Positions 5,750 through 7,410 of a stretch of 7,410 nt of DNA are shown here, piece by piece. Origin of the DNA: Dehalococcoidia bacterium (GTDB taxonomy: Bacteria; Chloroflexota; Dehalococcoidia; UBA1151; UBA1328); contig JASLNQ010000044.1 of the NCBI GenBank assembly GCA_030745955.1, forward strand, positions 1 through 7,410. The letters are read 5' to 3'. The translations under genes and the position numbers were made by a program. Below the pieces are notes generated by a model, which was given only the letters and a program-made list of their open reading frames with translations, was not told where the DNA came from and did not search any database. How positions within the stretch are numbered: the first letter of the stretch is position 1; every line of letters begins with the position of its first letter.

Positions 5750-5779
5750 ATCCTATTCGGACTCGAACGGGAGTGTCAA
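5750..5779 (-). promoter_or_regulatory. Promoter for the RAM-domain/acyl-CoA dehydrogenase/HIT unit
   Basis: On the minus strand a perfect -35 TTGACA (5774-5779) is followed after 18 bp by TAGGAT (5750-5755), four of six matches to TATAAT. The predicted start of transcription is near 5743, giving a very short leader of about 20 nt before the TTG start of the 78-aa protein. This is the best promoter-like sequence in the window. Confidence 0.6.
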
Positions 5780-5838
5780 AGCCATAACTCAAGTGGGATG
5801 CCGTTATTTGATCCGCTTTACCCGGACCGCGATTCGTG

Positions 5839-5855
5839 CCGGTGCCGCTCACCGG
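5839..5855 (-). terminator. GC hairpin after the XRE regulator, possible transcription end
   Basis: CCGGTG-AGCGG-CACCGG on the minus strand is a perfect 6-bp stem with a 5-nt loop, starting nine bases after the XRE stop codon. No T-run follows, so it is not a textbook intrinsic terminator. Its place just past the stop and before the next promoter suits a 3' end. Confidence 0.35.
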
Positions 5856-5864
5856 GGGATCGGA

Positions 5865-6344
5865 TCACATGGGTATTTCGGTTCGTCCAACCGATGCGGA
5901 CGGTCGCGACTCGAAATAGGTCGTGTTGTAGGTGCCGGTCCTGCGGACGGTCTGTGCCGCCTTTGCGGCCTCGAAGGTAAGCCGCTGCGCAGGAGCATCC
6001 TGGCCCGAACCTGGTCTGGCGGGACCTGAATCGGCGGCCCGGCGTGGGGTGAATCCCGGCGTTGAGCGGGCGGCTGACTGTTCCGACCTCATGAGTTGCA
6101 TGGACGGCTCATCAGTGGATTCTCTCTCGAACGGGAAGTTCGAACTGACCGCCAGCAGGGTCAGGATCGTGACAGACGCACCACGGGGTTCGTACATCCC
6201 CGTCTCCCACTCACTGATCGTCTGCTGGCGAATGCCAAGCTCGCGGGACAGGACGGTCTGCGAGAGACCGAGGTGGGTGCGCAGGGCGCGGATGTTGTCG
6301 GCCTGCCATTTGAAGTCGGGTGGAGGTGTTTGTCTTGTCAACAT
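5865..6344 (-). CDS. XRE/Cro-C1-family DNA-binding regulator with a long disordered tail
   Basis: Transcription regulator-like protein of about 159 aa. After a short lead, NIRALRTHLGLSQTVLSREL leads into GIRQQTISEWETGMYEPRG, a typical five-helix Cro/C1 HTH: the LSQTVLSRELGIRQQTISEWE core contains helices 2 and 3, and the WETGMYEPRG turn follows. The HTH spans about residues 17-68. The rest, about 90 residues, is rich in Ser, Ala, Pro, Arg and Gly with no recognised domain, ending in RRTGTYNTTYFESRPSASVG. I chose the ATG at 6344; an in-frame TTG at 6353 would add three residues (MLV). Neither has a visible Shine-Dalgarno, so translation may be leaderless or weak. It stands alone between an M16 peptidase-like gene and the RAM-domain unit, with its own promoter region of about 130 bp. 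Targets are unknown; autoregulation is plausible given the palindromes upstream. Confidence 0.82.
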   Translation of the reverse strand: MLTRQTPPPDFKWQADNIRALRTHLGLSQTVLSRELGIRQQTISEWETGMYEPRGASVTILTLLAVSSNFPFERESTDEPSMQLMRSEQSAARSTPGFTPRRAADSGPARPGSGQDAPAQRLTFEAAKAAQTVRRTGTYNTTYFESRPSASVGRTEIPM

Positions 6345-6476
6345 AACTAGCAAGCTACGCCGGTTTTTACACGGAGCCCTAGCGTTTTTCAGACACGCTT
6401 AAACGAATTTTCGAAAACCGTTTTGGGTTCGGCGGATAGGCGGCACGGCGAAATTCGAGGGACACGCTAGCGAGTA
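6345..6476 (-). promoter_or_regulatory. Upstream region of the XRE regulator with several short palindromes
   Basis: This gap carries no gene. It is more AT-rich than its surroundings and holds a perfect 10-bp palindrome TTTTCGAAAA (6408-6417), CGCTAGCG (6465-6472), TAGC-AA-GCTA (6348-6357) next to the start codon, an AGCGT/ACGCT inverted pair (6381-6399), and an 8-bp direct repeat GACACGCT (6392-6399 and 6461-6468). The tetramer CTAG occurs four times. The gene's promoter must lie here or in the preceding coding end, but I found no clear -35/-10 pair. Confidence 0.4.
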
Positions 6477-7410
6477 CTAGTCGAACTTGAGCATCTTCTT
6501 GAACCGGTCGGTGTCGTCGAATGGCCCGACCATTGCCAGCACGAGTTTCTCGGCGTTGATAACACGCTTCGCGACCCGCTCGATATCATCCCTGGCGACC
6601 GCGTCGATTTTATCCAGAACATCATCGATCGATTCGACCTTGTTGCGGAGCAGCTCCTGGATGCCGAGGAAACTGGTCACCGCACGGCTCTCTTCCATCC
6701 GGAGCATCATTCGTCCCCGGGTGAGCTCACGGGCCTGCGACCACTCCTCTTCGGTGACGCCTTCGCGCATCTTGCCGAGTTCACCGAGGATGACCGGGAT
6801 CGCTTCGTCGATCCGGGCGGGGTCGATCCCCGACTCAACGACAAGCGCACCGCAATCGCTGAAGAAATGCGCGCCGCTGTGGATGTCGTAGGCCAGTCCC
6901 CGTTGCTCTCGCACCTCTTCGAACAGGCGGCTGCTCATCGTCTCGCCCAGGATCACCGACATCAACGCAAGGGCGTGCCGGTCGGGGTCGTCCTGGGCCA
7001 GTCCGGGCAGTCCGAACGCCAGGTGGGCCTGTTCCGTCGGGCGGTGCTCCAGCGCGACACTCGGCCCTTCGATATTGTCCTCGAACGGGTACATCGGGAG
7101 GATCTCACCGTCATGCAGGTCGCCGAGCAGTCCGGTCAGCTGATCGACGATGTCTTCGTGCTCGATGTTTCCGGCAACGGCGATAACGGTGTTCGACGCC
7201 ACGTACTGGATATCGAGGTATCTGCGCATCTCGTCACGCGAGATGGCTTCTACCGATTCGACCGAGCCCGCGATGTCCCGCCCCATGGTCTGGTTTGGCC
7301 ACAGCAGTTCGTCCAGCAGCATCGAGGTCCGGGCCGCTGGCGAGTCGAACGACGCACGGATCTCCTCGTACACAACCTGCTTTTCTTTATGAATGTCGTC
7401 AACACGAAAC
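6477..7410 (-). CDS. M16 (insulinase/processing-peptidase-like) protein, C-terminal part, cut by the right edge
   Basis: Zinc metallopeptidase family M16, about 311 residues visible and running in from the right edge. The frame is open to position 7410 and reads FRVDDIHKEKQVVYEEIRAS, the conserved 'E-KQVV-EEI' stretch that follows the zinc site. A GTG at 7373 is therefore internal, not the start. Downstream, FDSPAARTSMLLDELLWPNQ and MRRYLDIQYVASNTVIAVAG complete the first domain. The second domain has HLAFGLPGLAQDDPDRHALA, ILGETMSSRLFEEVREQRGL followed by AYDIHSG, and LRMEESRAVTSFLGIQEL, the usual substrate-cleft blocks. The HxxEH zinc motif would lie outside the window, so I cannot say whether it is active. 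Single-chain bacterial members are about 410-430 aa, so roughly a quarter is missing. It ends with TAG at 6477 and is followed by a regulator on the same strand after about 130 bp. Confidence 0.92.
   Translation of the reverse strand, partial: FRVDDIHKEKQVVYEEIRASFDSPAARTSMLLDELLWPNQTMGRDIAGSVESVEAISRDEMRRYLDIQYVASNTVIAVAGNIEHEDIVDQLTGLLGDLHDGEILPMYPFEDNIEGPSVALEHRPTEQAHLAFGLPGLAQDDPDRHALALMSVILGETMSSRLFEEVREQRGLAYDIHSGAHFFSDCGALVVESGIDPARIDEAIPVILGELGKMREGVTEEEWSQARELTRGRMMLRMEESRAVTSFLGIQELLRNKVESIDDVLDKIDAVARDDIERVAKRVINAEKLVLAMVGPFDDTDRFKKMLKFD

Noticed and set aside
5756..5775. A GTTCGAGTC motif on the minus strand resembling a tRNA T-loop
   Set aside because: The flanking bases do not form the five-pair T stem and no anticodon or acceptor stem can be folded around it. 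It is the spacer of the TTGACA promoter.
6477..7373. A GTG at 7373 as the start of the M16 protein
   Set aside because: The frame stays open to the window edge with family-typical residues (HKEKQVVYEEI), so the GTG is an internal valine codon and the gene is cut by the edge.
1..7410. CRISPR array, insertion sequence, integrase or attachment site
   Set aside because: No regularly spaced repeats, transposase or recombinase frames, or long terminal repeats were seen; the repeats present are short and local.

Overview
The window is GC-rich bacterial DNA in which every supported gene lies on the minus strand, so transcription runs from right to left. Taxonomy cannot be read directly. The stand-alone Lrp/AsnC-type ligand-binding protein, the split acyl-CoA dehydrogenase pair, the molybdenum hydroxylase, the short XRE regulator with a 'RQQTISEWETGMYEPRGAS' recognition region and the frequent TTG starts would fit a marine or soil Chloroflexota (Dehalococcoidia/SAR202-like) or an actinobacterium-like genome. 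This is a guess from gene flavour, not a demonstrated assignment.

From right to left: the C-terminal part of an M16 (insulinase/processing peptidase-like) protein runs in from the right edge. After about 130 bp rich in CTAG motifs and short palindromes comes an XRE-family regulator with a long disordered tail. After a GC hairpin and a good promoter (TTGACA, 18 bp, TAGGAT) comes a four-gene unit: a 78-aa stand-alone RAM/Lrp-AsnC ligand-binding protein, a large acyl-CoA dehydrogenase subunit (393 aa), a small acyl-CoA dehydrogenase-like subunit (372 aa) and a HIT-family nucleotide hydrolase/transferase. A perfect 16-bp palindrome follows the HIT gene. Then come a 12-TM MFS exporter of the EntS/MFS_3 type, a 270-bp gap with a candidate operator, promoter and structured leader, and finally a molybdenum-hydroxylase operon (FAD subunit, then [2Fe-2S] subunit). 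That operon leaves the left edge before the expected catalytic large subunit.

The best observation is that the two adjacent acyl-CoA dehydrogenases have complementary defects. The large protein keeps the EPxSGSD segment, a C-terminal GTNEIQ segment and a Glu (E243) in the position used by isovaleryl-CoA dehydrogenase, but has lost RxQFG and HGxxGY. The small protein keeps RxQFG and HGxxGY but has lost the others. This predicts an obligate alpha2beta2 enzyme like the mycobacterial FadE26-FadE27/FadE28-FadE29 complexes. The preceding ligand-binding protein and the following HIT protein may belong to the same acyl-CoA programme.

Four of the eight genes whose starts are visible appear to begin with TTG, most with clear Shine-Dalgarno sequences. 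No tRNA, rRNA, CRISPR array, insertion sequence or other mobile element was seen.
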